From positions 124,001 to 188,000 of the forward strand of contig CAKKQC010000010.1 of NCBI GenBank assembly GCA_919901855.1: DNA of 64,000 nucleotides, read 5' to 3'. The notes beneath the pieces were generated by a model. The model did no database searches. It had not been told where the DNA came from and saw only the letters and a list, made by a program, of their open reading frames with translations. Below, piece by piece: positions 9,289-17,734 of this stretch (position 1 is the stretch's first letter; each line of letters begins with the position of its first letter). The DNA is from a bacterium (lineage in GTDB: Bacteria; Oederibacteriota; CAKKQC01). The position numbers were made by a program, and so were the translations under genes.

Positions 9289-10500
9289 ATGGCCGGACTG
9301 CATTCGATTACGATCGACGAGGAGCTCGCGATCCTGCGGCGCGGCGTCGCCCACGAGATCCCCAAGGACTCGCTCCGGGAGAAGCTCGAGCTGTCCCGGC
9401 GGGAGAAGCGGCCCATGCGCATCAAGTTCGGCGTGGACCCGAGCGCGCCCGACCTCCACCTCGGCCACACGGTGCCCCTCCGAAAACTCCGGCAGTTCCA
9501 GGAGCTCGGGCACACGGTCATCTTCCTCATCGGCGACTTCACGGCGAGGATCGGCGACCCCACGGGAGTGTCCGTAACCCGGCCCCAGCTCAACGAGGCG
9601 CAGGTCAAGGCCTACGCGCAGACGTACCTCGACCAGGTATGGAGGGTCCTGGACCAGGCGAAGACCGAGGTCCGGTACAACAGCGAGTGGGCCGGGAAGA
9701 TGACGTTCGCCGACGTGATCCGGCTGGCCGGGAAATATACGGTCGCCCAGATCCTCGAGCGCGACGACTTCGCGAAGCGGTATGGCGAGAAGAAGCCCAT
9801 CGGCGTCCACGAGTTCCTCTACCCGCTCGTGCAGGGGTATGACTCCGTGGCCCTCCGGGACGACATCGAGATGTGCTCGACGGACCAGATCTTCAACTGC
9901 CATGTCGGCCGCGTGCTCCAGCAGGACGCCGGGATGCCGGGGCAGTCGATCCTGGCCATGCCGCTTATCGAGGGCACCGACGGGGTGGCCAAGATGAGCA
10001 AGTCCAAGGGCAACGCGATCGGGATCACGGAGAAGCCCGAAGACATGTACGGCAAGGTCCTGTCCCTGCCCGATGTCCTGATCGAGAAGTTCGCGCTCCT
10101 GCTGCTCGACGAGCCCCTGCCGGCCGGGCTGACGCCGCGCGACGCCAAGCACGCGCTCGCCAAGGCCCTCGTGACCGCATACCACGGCGCAGCAGCGGCC
10201 GAGGCGGCGGCAACCGGGTTCGACAAGGTCTTCGTCAAGCACCAGGTGCCCGATGACGCGCCCGAGTTCCGGCTGGCCCCCGGCCTCGTCAAGGACGGGC
10301 GGGCCTGGGTCGTCCGCCTGCTGACCGAAACGGGGCTCGCGCCGTCCAAGAACGAGGCGAACCGGCTTGTCGACCAGCGCGCGGTCGAGGTCGACGGGAC
10401 CCTCGTCACCGACCCCAAGTCCGACGTCCCCGTGCACGACGGGTCGATCCTCAAGGTCGGGAAGCGCCGCTTCGCACGGCTGCGGGTACCCGAGGACTGA
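9289..10500 (+). CDS. tyrS: Tyrosyl-tRNA synthetase
   Basis: A 403-residue class I synthetase charging tRNA-Tyr. The HIGH box is HLGH at residues 57-60 within DPSAPDLHLGHTVPLRK, and the KMSKS loop is intact (AKMSKSKGNAIGI, about residues 231-243). The last 60 residues form an S4-like RNA-binding domain (EANRLVDQRAVEVDG). The sequence type with FGVDPSAPDLHLGH matches the TyrZ-like subgroup. No strong Shine-Dalgarno precedes the ATG. Two hairpins lie downstream before the convergent gene at 10635. Confidence 0.95.
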   Translation: MAGLHSITIDEELAILRRGVAHEIPKDSLREKLELSRREKRPMRIKFGVDPSAPDLHLGHTVPLRKLRQFQELGHTVIFLIGDFTARIGDPTGVSVTRPQLNEAQVKAYAQTYLDQVWRVLDQAKTEVRYNSEWAGKMTFADVIRLAGKYTVAQILERDDFAKRYGEKKPIGVHEFLYPLVQGYDSVALRDDIEMCSTDQIFNCHVGRVLQQDAGMPGQSILAMPLIEGTDGVAKMSKSKGNAIGITEKPEDMYGKVLSLPDVLIEKFALLLLDEPLPAGLTPRDAKHALAKALVTAYHGAAAAEAAATGFDKVFVKHQVPDDAPEFRLAPGLVKDGRAWVVRLLTETGLAPSKNEANRLVDQRAVEVDGTLVTDPKSDVPVHDGSILKVGKRRFARLRVPED

Positions 10501-10523
10501 GCGATGAAGGATCGAGCAGAAAG

Positions 10524-10564
10524 TTGACGCGCCGCGTCAAGTATCCGGCGCAGCGCGTCGGATA
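10524..10564. terminator. Pair of inverted repeats between convergent genes
   Basis: TTGACGC (10524-10530), GCC spacer, GCGTCAA (10534-10540) is a perfect inverted repeat. TATCCG (10542-10547) and CGGATA (10559-10564) form a second one with an 11-base spacer. They sit between tyrS and the minus-strand protease-like gene, where a bidirectional terminator would be expected, but there is no T-run on either side. An operator is a possible alternative. Confidence 0.35.
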
Positions 10565-10634
10565 TCGTCACAACCCCATGAACGATCCTGCACGCCGGAA
10601 GCGCCATGGGAGCGGAGGATGACCCCGCGCTGAG

Positions 10635-11027
10635 TTAGGCTGACGTCCCTCCTGGTTGTCCCCGCCAGCCGGCGAGGATCATGGGCAGGGGCTTGAGCTC
10701 CCGCCGCAGGGGATCGAGGGCCAGGCCGAGCGCTTCGAGGGTGAACGCGCCGAGGAGGTTGCTGTCCCCCTCCTCTCCGAAAATGACGTCCGCTCCGCCG
10801 ATCTTGTCCCCGAGGCGGAAGAGGGCGACGCCCTTGTGCCGCTTGATGAGATCGCCGTTGGCCAGCCGGAACTCCTGGAAGGCGATTGACTTGATGCCCA
10901 GCCGGTCGAGGACGGCCTTGGGCACGACCGAGTAAATGGCCCCGGAATCGACGAGGAAGTCCATGGCTTCCATCCGCGAGGGGTCGGCGGGATTCCCGAT
11001 CTCGACGCTGACTACGGTGAGACCCAT
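10635..11027 (-). CDS. Retropepsin-like aspartyl protease domain protein
   Basis: A 130-residue single-domain protein, no signal peptide. The core FLVDSGAIYSVVP (residues 25-37) is the DSG/DTG active-site motif of clan AA aspartic proteases. VIFGEEGDSNLLGAFTLEALGLALDP near residues 80-106 is the second conserved block of the small bacterial retropepsin-like family. Such proteins carry one catalytic Asp and work as dimers. The start is ATG at 11027, pointing away from uvrC, so the two genes share the short divergent region 11028-11155. The substrate is unknown. Confidence 0.75.
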   Translation of the reverse strand: MGLTVVSVEIGNPADPSRMEAMDFLVDSGAIYSVVPKAVLDRLGIKSIAFQEFRLANGDLIKRHKGVALFRLGDKIGGADVIFGEEGDSNLLGAFTLEALGLALDPLRRELKPLPMILAGWRGQPGGTSA

Positions 11028-11048
11028 GCCGTCATCCTACCAACCGGG

Positions 11049-11066
11049 GACGGCCCATGGGCCGTC
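11049..11066. promoter_or_regulatory. 18-bp perfect palindrome in the protease/uvrC divergent region
   Basis: GACGGCCCATGGGCCGTC is fully self-complementary. A flanking GGGGACGG (11046-11053) also pairs with CCGTCCCC (11098-11105), so the region can fold into alternative hairpins. It could be an operator for either divergent gene. There is no direct evidence of which protein would bind. Confidence 0.35.
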
Positions 11067-11113
11067 GGACGCAAGCGAGAATCCAATGATCCAAAGACCG
11101 TCCCCGCGGGTCG

Positions 11114-11155
11114 GGGGTGTCAAACGACTGACACCCCGGCTAAGATAGGGGTGTC
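11114..11155 (+). promoter_or_regulatory. Palindromic operator candidate and -10 element in front of uvrC
   Basis: GGGGTGTCA (11114-11122) and TGACACCCC (11129-11137) are perfect 9-bp inverted arms around six bases. A third copy of GGGGTGTC (11148-11155) abuts the uvrC ATG. TAAGAT at 11141-11146 could be a -10 box, which would leave uvrC with almost no leader. The palindrome would sit in the -35 region, a repressor position, so an SOS- or stress-type operator is plausible but unproven. Confidence 0.4.
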
Positions 11156-12853
11156 ATGAACGCCGAGAGCTACGCAGGGTACCTGGGGGCGATGTCTGAG
11201 GAGCCCGGCGTCTACCTATTCAAGGACGTCGACGGCCGGGTGATCTACGTGGGGAAGGCGGTGTCGCTGAAAGACCGGCTCCGGTCCTATAGCCCTCCGG
11301 GCTCTATCCCGAAGCAGGGCGAGATCGTGGCGGCGGCGGCGAGCGTCGAAACGATCGTCACCCGCTCCGACCTCGAGGCGTTCATGCTCGAGGCCACCCT
11401 GATCCAGAAGCACCACCCGCACTTCAACGTGAGCTGGCGCGACGACAAGAGCTACCCGTTCCTCGAGATCACTTTGCGTGATCCCTTTCCCCGCATCTAC
11501 TTCTCCCGGCGCCGGGCGCGCAAGGGCGGCAAGCTCTATGGGCCGTACGCGGCCGGTGTGGCCCGCCACCTCCAGCGTGTGATCAACCAGTATTTCCGCG
11601 TGCCGTCGTGCACGGTCGACCTCGATGGCAAGCAGACGCCGTGCCTCTATCATTATCTCCACTGGTGCGACGCGCCGTGCGCGGGGAAGATCGACGAGTC
11701 CGCCTACGCGAAGCTCGTCGGCCAGGTCCGCATGTTCCTCGAGGGGCGGACGAAGGAGCTCGTGGCCCAGCTTGACCGCGAGATGGGGGAGGCTTCCGAG
11801 CACGAGGACTTCGAGCTCGCGGGGATGCTCCGGGACCGGGTCCATGCGGTGGGCTCCCTGCACGAGGACCAGGCCGTCATCGCGCCCGACGAGCGGCACG
11901 CGGACGTCCTCGGGATCTCGCGAAGCGGGTCGTACGGCTGTCTTGTGCTCCTCGCCGTCCGCGAGGGCAAGCTCATCGGTAAGCAGGAGTTCACGGTGCG
12001 GCGGGCCCACGACGTGCCCGACGCCGAGCTCGTGAGCGCCTTCCTCGAACAGCACTACGCCGTGGCCACGCCGCCCGCGCGGATCCTCCTTCCGTGCGAA
12101 CTGGAAAACCGGGACCTGATCGAGCGCTGGCTCGCGGGCCGCCGCGAGGGGGGGACGGAACTGCGCTCGCCGCGGAGCGGGCTCAACCGCGAGCTGCTCG
12201 ACCTGGCCGAGGCGAACGCGAAGGCGTCGCTCGTGAGCCGGGGCCGCGTCGGCGTCGACGAGGCTACGGAGCAGCTCGCGTGCGCGACGCAGGTGCTGGA
12301 ACTGTCCCGCCCGCCCTCGCGGCTCGAAGCCGTGGACCTCTCGCACCTGCACGGCGAGGAGGCCGTCGGAGCCGTCGTCGTCTTCCGCGAGGGCCTCCCG
12401 TCGAACCGCGAGCACCGGCGCTACCTGATCAAGACCGCGCGCGGCGGCGACGACTACGCGAGCATGCACGAGGTGGTCCTGCGCCGGCTCAGGCGGCTCA
12501 AGGAGGAGGGCACTTCCCTGCCGGATCTCATGCTCCTCGACGGCGGGGCGGGCCAGCTCAAGGCGGCGACGGAGGCCTGCCGGGAGGCCGGGGTCGAGGT
12601 GCCGCTGGCCGCGCTCGCCAAGCGGGAAGAACTGCTGTACCTTCCCGGCCGCGAGCTTCCGGTAACCCTGCCGAGCGATTCGCCCGCCCTGCACCTGCTC
12701 CAGCGCGCGCGGGACGAGGCGCACCGGTACGTGAACGCGTACCAGCGGCGGCGTAGGGCGATGGTCCTGCGCGACGGGGCGCAGAGCGCCAAGCGGGCGA
12801 TGAAGCGGGTGGCGACGGCCGCAAGGCCGGCCGCCGCGACGGGGCATCCCTGA
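11156..12853 (+). CDS. uvrC: Excinuclease ABC subunit C lacking the C-terminal HhH domain
   Basis: A 565-residue nucleotide-excision-repair nuclease. The GIY-YIG 3'-incision domain is at residues 14-95 (PGVYLFKDVDGRVIYVGKA). A UVR motif lies near 205-235, and the RNase H-like 5'-incision domain follows (VDLSHLHGE near 393, LMLLDGGAGQLKAA near 460, DEAHR near 520). After HRYVNAYQRRRRA the protein ends within about 40 basic, Ala-rich residues; the tandem helix-hairpin-helix domain usual in UvrC is absent. The next gene starts on the last base of the stop codon (TGATG), so no frameshifted tail is hidden downstream. The absence therefore looks real in this sequence. Confidence 0.9.
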   Translation: MNAESYAGYLGAMSEEPGVYLFKDVDGRVIYVGKAVSLKDRLRSYSPPGSIPKQGEIVAAAASVETIVTRSDLEAFMLEATLIQKHHPHFNVSWRDDKSYPFLEITLRDPFPRIYFSRRRARKGGKLYGPYAAGVARHLQRVINQYFRVPSCTVDLDGKQTPCLYHYLHWCDAPCAGKIDESAYAKLVGQVRMFLEGRTKELVAQLDREMGEASEHEDFELAGMLRDRVHAVGSLHEDQAVIAPDERHADVLGISRSGSYGCLVLLAVREGKLIGKQEFTVRRAHDVPDAELVSAFLEQHYAVATPPARILLPCELENRDLIERWLAGRREGGTELRSPRSGLNRELLDLAEANAKASLVSRGRVGVDEATEQLACATQVLELSRPPSRLEAVDLSHLHGEEAVGAVVVFREGLPSNREHRRYLIKTARGGDDYASMHEVVLRRLRRLKEEGTSLPDLMLLDGGAGQLKAATEACREAGVEVPLAALAKREELLYLPGRELPVTLPSDSPALHLLQRARDEAHRYVNAYQRRRRAMVLRDGAQSAKRAMKRVATAARPAAATGHP

Positions 12854-14649
12854 TGCGCCCGCGCTGGCTCGTGAACCCCGGGCTGGCGACCCGGCTGGCG
12901 ATCGCGTTCGTCGGGATCTCGGGGCTGGTGATCATCGCGTTCGCTTGGCTCACGTCCCGCCGGGCCCAGATGGTGCTCCGCGACGAGCTCGGGGAGAAGT
13001 TGTCCTCCATCGCGGAACTGGCTTCGCAGGACGAGAAGGTGCGGGCACTGCCGTACGCGATGCGGGCCGGGGCGGACGGCGGCGAGATCGTGCGCGCGGC
13101 CCGGGTCCGGCTCCGGGAGATGCAGAAAGGCACGGCGATCGAGAACCTGACCGTGTTCGACCCGAAGTACCTCGTCCTAGCCGACGCGCGGGGGCAGTAC
13201 CAGTTCCGCGATCCCAACATGCTGCTCCGGCTGGATCGCACGGAGCTCGCGAAGGTCTGGCGGGGGCAACTGGCCTACTCGCCCGTCTACGAAGGCCAGG
13301 ACGGCAGCCTCTACCTCTCCGCGTATGCGCCCGTCCGGGTCGGTGGCGAGGTTCGGCTGGCGGTCGGGGCCGAGGCGTCGGCCAAGTTCCTCCAGCGCGT
13401 CTGGCAGTTGCGCAAGTACTACACCATCGCCGGCCTGGTCATGATCCTGCTCTCGGGTCTCCTCGGCTGGCTGACCGCGCGAACGATCACGCGGCCCCTG
13501 CGCCAGCTCCGCGTGGCGGCCGAGCGTCTCGAGCGCGGCGAGTACGGCGCCACCGCGAACGTCCAGTCCGGCTACGAGGTCGGGGAACTGGCCCGCGCGT
13601 TCAACCGGATGGCCAAGATGATCAACGTGCGCCGCGAGCTCCTCCTCGAGAACATGAGCAACGGGCTGGTGGCCGTGGACCAGCACGGCGTCGTGACCGA
13701 GGTGAACCGGGCCGCCGAGGAACTGCTGGGCATCAAGCGGGACGCGCTCGAGGGGCGGCCGTTCCGCGGCCTGCTCCCGGCGGAGCTGGTCCAGGCCCTT
13801 GAAGAGACACTGGCCGGCGACGAGCCCCTGCGCGGCGAGAAAGTCGACGTGGCCGCGCGGACCTTCCAGGTGTCGACTTCGCCGCTCACGGACCCCGATG
13901 GGACGAATGTGGGTGCCGAGGTCTCGTTCCTGGACGTGACCGAGATCGAGCGGCTCACGGCGGCGTTCGAGACCCAGCGCCGGTTCGCCGCGATCGGCGA
14001 GATGGCGGCCGAGGTCGCGCACCAGATCCGGAACCCGCTGGCCGCGATCCAGGGATTCGCCGATCTACTGCGCGCCGAGTCGCACGGCCGGGGCAAGTCG
14101 ACGGAGTACCTCGAGGACCTGCTCAAGGAGGTCAAGTCCACGGAGAAGATCGTCGGGAGCTTCCTCCAGTACGCCCGGCCGTCGCACCTCGAGCTCGGGA
14201 ACGTGGATGCGGGCGAGGTCGTGCGGACACTGGGGCGCGCGTTGCGCCCCGAGTTCGACGCGGCGGGGGTCTCGCTCGGCGTGAACCCCGGTCCGGGTGT
14301 CCCGGTCATACGCGCGGACGCGAAGTTCGTGGCGCAGGCCCTCACGAACCTTGCCCGCAACGCCCTCGAAGCCTGCGGACGCTCCGGTCACGTGGTCATC
14401 TCCGTCGCGGCAGCGGACGGGGGCGTTCGGATGACCGTCGAGGACGACGGAGCCGGGATCCCGCCCGGGATCTACCCCAAACTCTTCACGCCCTTCGTGA
14501 CGAGCAAGGCGAAGGGCACGGGGCTGGGGCTGTCGCTGGCCAAGAAGTTCGTCGAGGCGCACGGGGGAACGATCACGCTGGCATCCCTGCCGAAGGGCAC
14601 GCGGGCCGAGATCCGCCTGCCGGGCGCGCCTCCGGCGGGGGTGGCGTGA
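12853..14649 (+). CDS. NtrB-type membrane sensor histidine kinase (HAMP-PAS-HisKA-HATPase)
   Basis: A 598-residue sensor. Transmembrane segments lie at about residues 14-35 and 190-208 and bracket a 155-residue extracytoplasmic sensor. HAMP is at 210-262, a PAS domain at about 265-370, and the phospho-acceptor region reads EVAHQIRNPLAAIQGFADLL with His390. The ATPase domain has NLARNALEA, EDDGAGIPPGI and KGTGLGLSLAKK (N, G1 and G2 boxes). Together with the sigma-54 activator 55 bp downstream it forms a two-component pair. The signal sensed is unknown. It overlaps uvrC by one base, so uvrC and this pair may share a transcript. Confidence 0.9.
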   Translation: MRPRWLVNPGLATRLAIAFVGISGLVIIAFAWLTSRRAQMVLRDELGEKLSSIAELASQDEKVRALPYAMRAGADGGEIVRAARVRLREMQKGTAIENLTVFDPKYLVLADARGQYQFRDPNMLLRLDRTELAKVWRGQLAYSPVYEGQDGSLYLSAYAPVRVGGEVRLAVGAEASAKFLQRVWQLRKYYTIAGLVMILLSGLLGWLTARTITRPLRQLRVAAERLERGEYGATANVQSGYEVGELARAFNRMAKMINVRRELLLENMSNGLVAVDQHGVVTEVNRAAEELLGIKRDALEGRPFRGLLPAELVQALEETLAGDEPLRGEKVDVAARTFQVSTSPLTDPDGTNVGAEVSFLDVTEIERLTAAFETQRRFAAIGEMAAEVAHQIRNPLAAIQGFADLLRAESHGRGKSTEYLEDLLKEVKSTEKIVGSFLQYARPSHLELGNVDAGEVVRTLGRALRPEFDAAGVSLGVNPGPGVPVIRADAKFVAQALTNLARNALEACGRSGHVVISVAAADGGVRMTVEDDGAGIPPGIYPKLFTPFVTSKAKGTGLGLSLAKKFVEAHGGTITLASLPKGTRAEIRLPGAPPAGVA

Positions 14650-14704
14650 GATGGACGCGGGAGACGTTGTGCCGGGCGCCCGTGCCGGGGGAGGATAGAT
14701 AATC

Positions 14705-16072
14705 ATGGCATCCGTGCTGATCGCCGAGGACCAGGAGGGCCTGCGCAAGGTCGTCCGCGAGTACCTCCTGCGGGAGTCCTTCGAGGTCGAGGACGTCGGG
14801 AGCGCCGACGAGGCGCTCGCCCTGCTGGCGAACCGGCATTTCGACCTGCTGGTGACGGACGTCCGGATGCCGGGGACGGGCGGGGACCGGGCCGGGCTGG
14901 AGCTCCTCAAGCGCGTGAAGGCGACCGACCCCGACACGATCGTGATCCTCATGACGGCGTACAAGGACGTGGACGTCGCGGTCGAGGCGATGAAGGTGGG
15001 GGCGTTCGACTTCATGACCAAGGGCGAGGACTTCTCCGCGCCCGCGCTCGTGGCCCGGGTGAAGAAGGCGATCGAGGGCGCGCAGATGCTGAAGGACAAC
15101 CGCATCCTGCGCACAAACCTCTCGCTTCACTACGATCCCTCCCGCATCATCTGGCGCTCACCGAAGATGGCGGAGGTCATGGAGCTCGTCAAGAAGGTCG
15201 CGGCGACCAACTCGACGGTGCTCATCGAAGGGGACAGCGGAACCGGCAAGGAGCTCGTCGCGCACGCGATCCACGCCCAGTCGGAGCGCGCGACCCGGCC
15301 GCTCGTCAAGGTCCACTGCGGGATGCTCTCCGAGGGCGTGCTCGAAAGCGAGCTGTTCGGGCACGAGAAAGGCTCGTTCACGGGCGCGCACGCGCGCAAG
15401 CAGGGGCGGTTCGAGCTCGCCGACGGCGGGAGCATCTTCCTCGACGAGATCGCGGACACCCCGCCGCTGGTGCAGATGAAGCTCCTGCGCGTCCTCCAGG
15501 AACGCGAGTTCGAGCGCGTCGGCGGCACCGTGGCCGTCCGCGTGGACGTCCGGGTCATCGCCGCGACGAAGTACGCGCTCAAGGAGCTGGCGAAGACGCC
15601 GAAGTTCCGCGAGGACCTCTACTTCCGGCTCAACGTCGTGAACATCCGGATCCCGAACCTCCGGGAACGCAAGGAGGACGTCCCCGTGCTCGCCCAGTAT
15701 TTCGTCGAGCGGTACCGGGCCGACGCGCGGCGGGACGTCCGGGGCATGAGTCCGGCGGCGCTCGACCTGCTCCAGCAGTACCCGTGGCCGGGGAACGTGC
15801 GGGAGCTGGAGAACGTCGTGCAGCGCTCGCTCGTGCTGTCGGACGGCGAGTGGATCGAGCCGCGGGACCTTCCGGCGGACGTCAGGCTCGGCGACGAGGC
15901 GCTGTCGCTGTCGGGCGCCGAACTGGCGAAGAGCCGGGAGGAGCAGGAGCGCGCCGCGATCGTGGAGGCCCTCACCCTGGAGCGGGGCAACCGGTCGCGC
16001 GCCGCGGCGCGGCTCAATCTCAACCGGACGACCCTGCTGTACAAAATGAAGAAATATGGGCTGATTGGATGA
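14705..16072 (+). CDS. NtrC-family sigma-54-dependent response regulator
   Basis: A 455-residue protein. The receiver domain (1-125) has the acidic pair ED near residue 8 and the phospho-site VTDVRMPG near 51-58. The AAA+ domain (about 145-380) carries Walker A GDSGTGKE, the sigma-54 contact loop as GSFTGA instead of GAFTGA, Walker B GGSIFLDEI, and the WPGNVRELENV sensor II region. A Fis-type helix-turn-helix lies at the end (RSRAAARLNLNRTTLLYKMKKYGL). It should activate RpoN-dependent promoters when phosphorylated by the adjacent kinase. I found no convincing -24/-12 promoter in the window, so its targets are probably elsewhere. Confidence 0.92.
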   Translation: MASVLIAEDQEGLRKVVREYLLRESFEVEDVGSADEALALLANRHFDLLVTDVRMPGTGGDRAGLELLKRVKATDPDTIVILMTAYKDVDVAVEAMKVGAFDFMTKGEDFSAPALVARVKKAIEGAQMLKDNRILRTNLSLHYDPSRIIWRSPKMAEVMELVKKVAATNSTVLIEGDSGTGKELVAHAIHAQSERATRPLVKVHCGMLSEGVLESELFGHEKGSFTGAHARKQGRFELADGGSIFLDEIADTPPLVQMKLLRVLQEREFERVGGTVAVRVDVRVIAATKYALKELAKTPKFREDLYFRLNVVNIRIPNLRERKEDVPVLAQYFVERYRADARRDVRGMSPAALDLLQQYPWPGNVRELENVVQRSLVLSDGEWIEPRDLPADVRLGDEALSLSGAELAKSREEQERAAIVEALTLERGNRSRAAARLNLNRTTLLYKMKKYGLIG

Positions 16073-16085
16073 GGCGGGCTGTCGA

Positions 16086-16955
16086 ATGCTGAACCCCCAC
16101 GGTACAATATCCAGCGTGCTGCTCGCACTGATGCTGGCCGGGGGAAGCGCCGCTTCGGCTCCCGCGGCAGGCCCGGTCGAGTTGACCCGCGACCAGAAAC
16201 TCCGGCGAGTGGAGGAACTCAGGACGTTCCTCACGGGCCGGGAACGGGAGCTGGCGCGCCTGGTGGCCGCACACCGGGAGAAGACGAAGGAGGCTGAGAC
16301 CCTGGGCAGGCAGGTGGACGCGCTCAAAGCGAAGCCGAACCGGAGCTGGATGGAGCAGCGGGATCTCGAGAAGCTGCTCGCCGGCGGCCGGGTCCGGCTC
16401 GAGGAGATCGAGCGGCTGGCGGAGCAGGAGACCGGGACGCGGGACGAGGCCTTCGCCGCCGCCGCGGCGCTCGTCGCCGAATACGAGTCCTTCATGCAGG
16501 AGGACCTCGTGCGTCTCCGCGACCTCGCCGGGCCGGTCTCCGCCACCCCGCTCTCGGCGTCGGCGTCCGCCGAGCGCCGGGCGCTGACGGATCGCGTCCT
16601 CGTCTACGAGCGGGAGCGCAGGATCTTTCAGGGGAAGATGAACGCCCTGACTCCGGCCAATCCGATGCCCATCGAGATTCCGCGCTCGGCGAAGTGGACC
16701 AAGGAGATGATAGAGGACCAGCGGCGCGCGTGGGAGGCGGCCATCGCCCGGCTTCAGGCGGACCGCAACCAACTCGTGCAGGAGCAGGGGCTCCGCCGCG
16801 CCCTGGCGGAGGCCCTGCCCGGCGCCACGGTGACGGCGGATTCGGCCGCGGCGGACAGCCGGTTGGCCGCGCGCGTCGAGGACCTGGACCGCAAGATCGC
16901 CCTGTACCGGGACAAGCTCGCCCGGCTCAGCGGCGGCTCGCGGGGGAGGAACTAG
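16086..16955 (+). CDS. Secreted coiled-coil protein of unknown function
   Basis: About 289 residues from the ATG at 16086, which gives a clean signal peptide (MLNPHGTISSVLLALMLAGGSAASA). A TTG at 16065 would overlap ntrC and weaken it. The mature protein is strongly helical and charged, with heptad-like runs over residues 30-110 and 210-285 and no cysteines. I do not recognise a family. It is followed 5 bp later by the proline-rich gene and then a TPR lipoprotein, so the three probably form one unit. Confidence 0.6.
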   Translation: MLNPHGTISSVLLALMLAGGSAASAPAAGPVELTRDQKLRRVEELRTFLTGRERELARLVAAHREKTKEAETLGRQVDALKAKPNRSWMEQRDLEKLLAGGRVRLEEIERLAEQETGTRDEAFAAAAALVAEYESFMQEDLVRLRDLAGPVSATPLSASASAERRALTDRVLVYERERRIFQGKMNALTPANPMPIEIPRSAKWTKEMIEDQRRAWEAAIARLQADRNQLVQEQGLRRALAEALPGATVTADSAAADSRLAARVEDLDRKIALYRDKLARLSGGSRGRN

Positions 16956-16960
16956 CGGTC

Positions 16961-17734
16961 GTGGCGACCGAGAAGTTCTCCGAGGATGAGCTCCTCCAGA
17001 TTTTCCAGAGCATGATGGCGCCGCAGCCCGGTGCGGCACCGTCGGCACCGCCGGTGTTGCCGGTGAGTCCGGTGCCGGCTGCGGTGCCGTCTCCACCGTC
17101 GCTCGCGGCTGCTCCGCCGCCGCTGGCCGCTGCTCCATCGCCGCCGCCCCCGGTCGCGCCGCCGCCGCCTCCTATCGCCGCGCCATCCCCGGTGCCGTCG
17201 GTACCGGCTCCCGTGCCTATGGCCGCGCCGGTGGCTCCGCCTCCTCCGCCGACGGCTCCGACGCTTCCGGCGTCACCGACCGCCGCCGCGTCTGCTCCAC
17301 CCGTACCGGCGGCACCGGCAGTACCGGCAGCGGTTCCGATCACCCCCGAGGATCTCAAGGCCGTGGACGATCTCGGACATCAATTCGAGATCGGTCGCGT
17401 GCGGATGGAGCAGGTCCTGGCCCCGTTCATCGGCGAGAAGAACGTCAAGAAGGTGCTGGCCTGGTCGCTCGACCGGGCGCAGAAGACGCACCCCATCCTC
17501 AAGAACACGCACTGGAGTCCTTCGAATGACCTCCTCGACAACGGCGAGATTGAGGTCACCCGGCTGGTCAAGAACGTCGAGGCGTTCGCGGGTCATCCCG
17601 TCGTCCAGCTCGTGAAGCTCGCCCTGTCCGACCTTCTCGTGATCCGGCTCGAAGCCGTCGAGAAGGGGCTCGGTCCGTCGATGAAGCAGGCGGTCGACAA
17701 GGAAGTGGCCAGGCTGAGGGACATCCTGAAGTGA
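16961..17734 (+). CDS. Protein with long Pro/Ala-rich linker and conserved C-terminal domain
   Basis: Predicted 257 residues. A short acidic N-terminus (residues 1-20) is followed by about 110 residues of almost pure Pro, Ala, Val and Ser, then a 125-residue globular C-terminal part starting ITPEDLKAVDDLGHQFEIG. No signal peptide is visible, so location is unclear; the low-complexity linker resembles those of envelope-spanning or scaffold proteins. The GTG start is preceded by GGGGGAGGA. The linker shares a near-identical DNA segment with the TPR gene at 4371. Family not recognised. Confidence 0.55.
   Translation: MATEKFSEDELLQIFQSMMAPQPGAAPSAPPVLPVSPVPAAVPSPPSLAAAPPPLAAAPSPPPPVAPPPPPIAAPSPVPSVPAPVPMAAPVAPPPPPTAPTLPASPTAAASAPPVPAAPAVPAAVPITPEDLKAVDDLGHQFEIGRVRMEQVLAPFIGEKNVKKVLAWSLDRAQKTHPILKNTHWSPSNDLLDNGEIEVTRLVKNVEAFAGHPVVQLVKLALSDLLVIRLEAVEKGLGPSMKQAVDKEVARLRDILK

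Noticed and set aside
8332-10437. 701-residue open frame on the minus strand
   Set aside because: Antisense to the glycerophosphodiesterase and tyrS genes, both with clear catalytic motifs; composition typical of a shadow frame.
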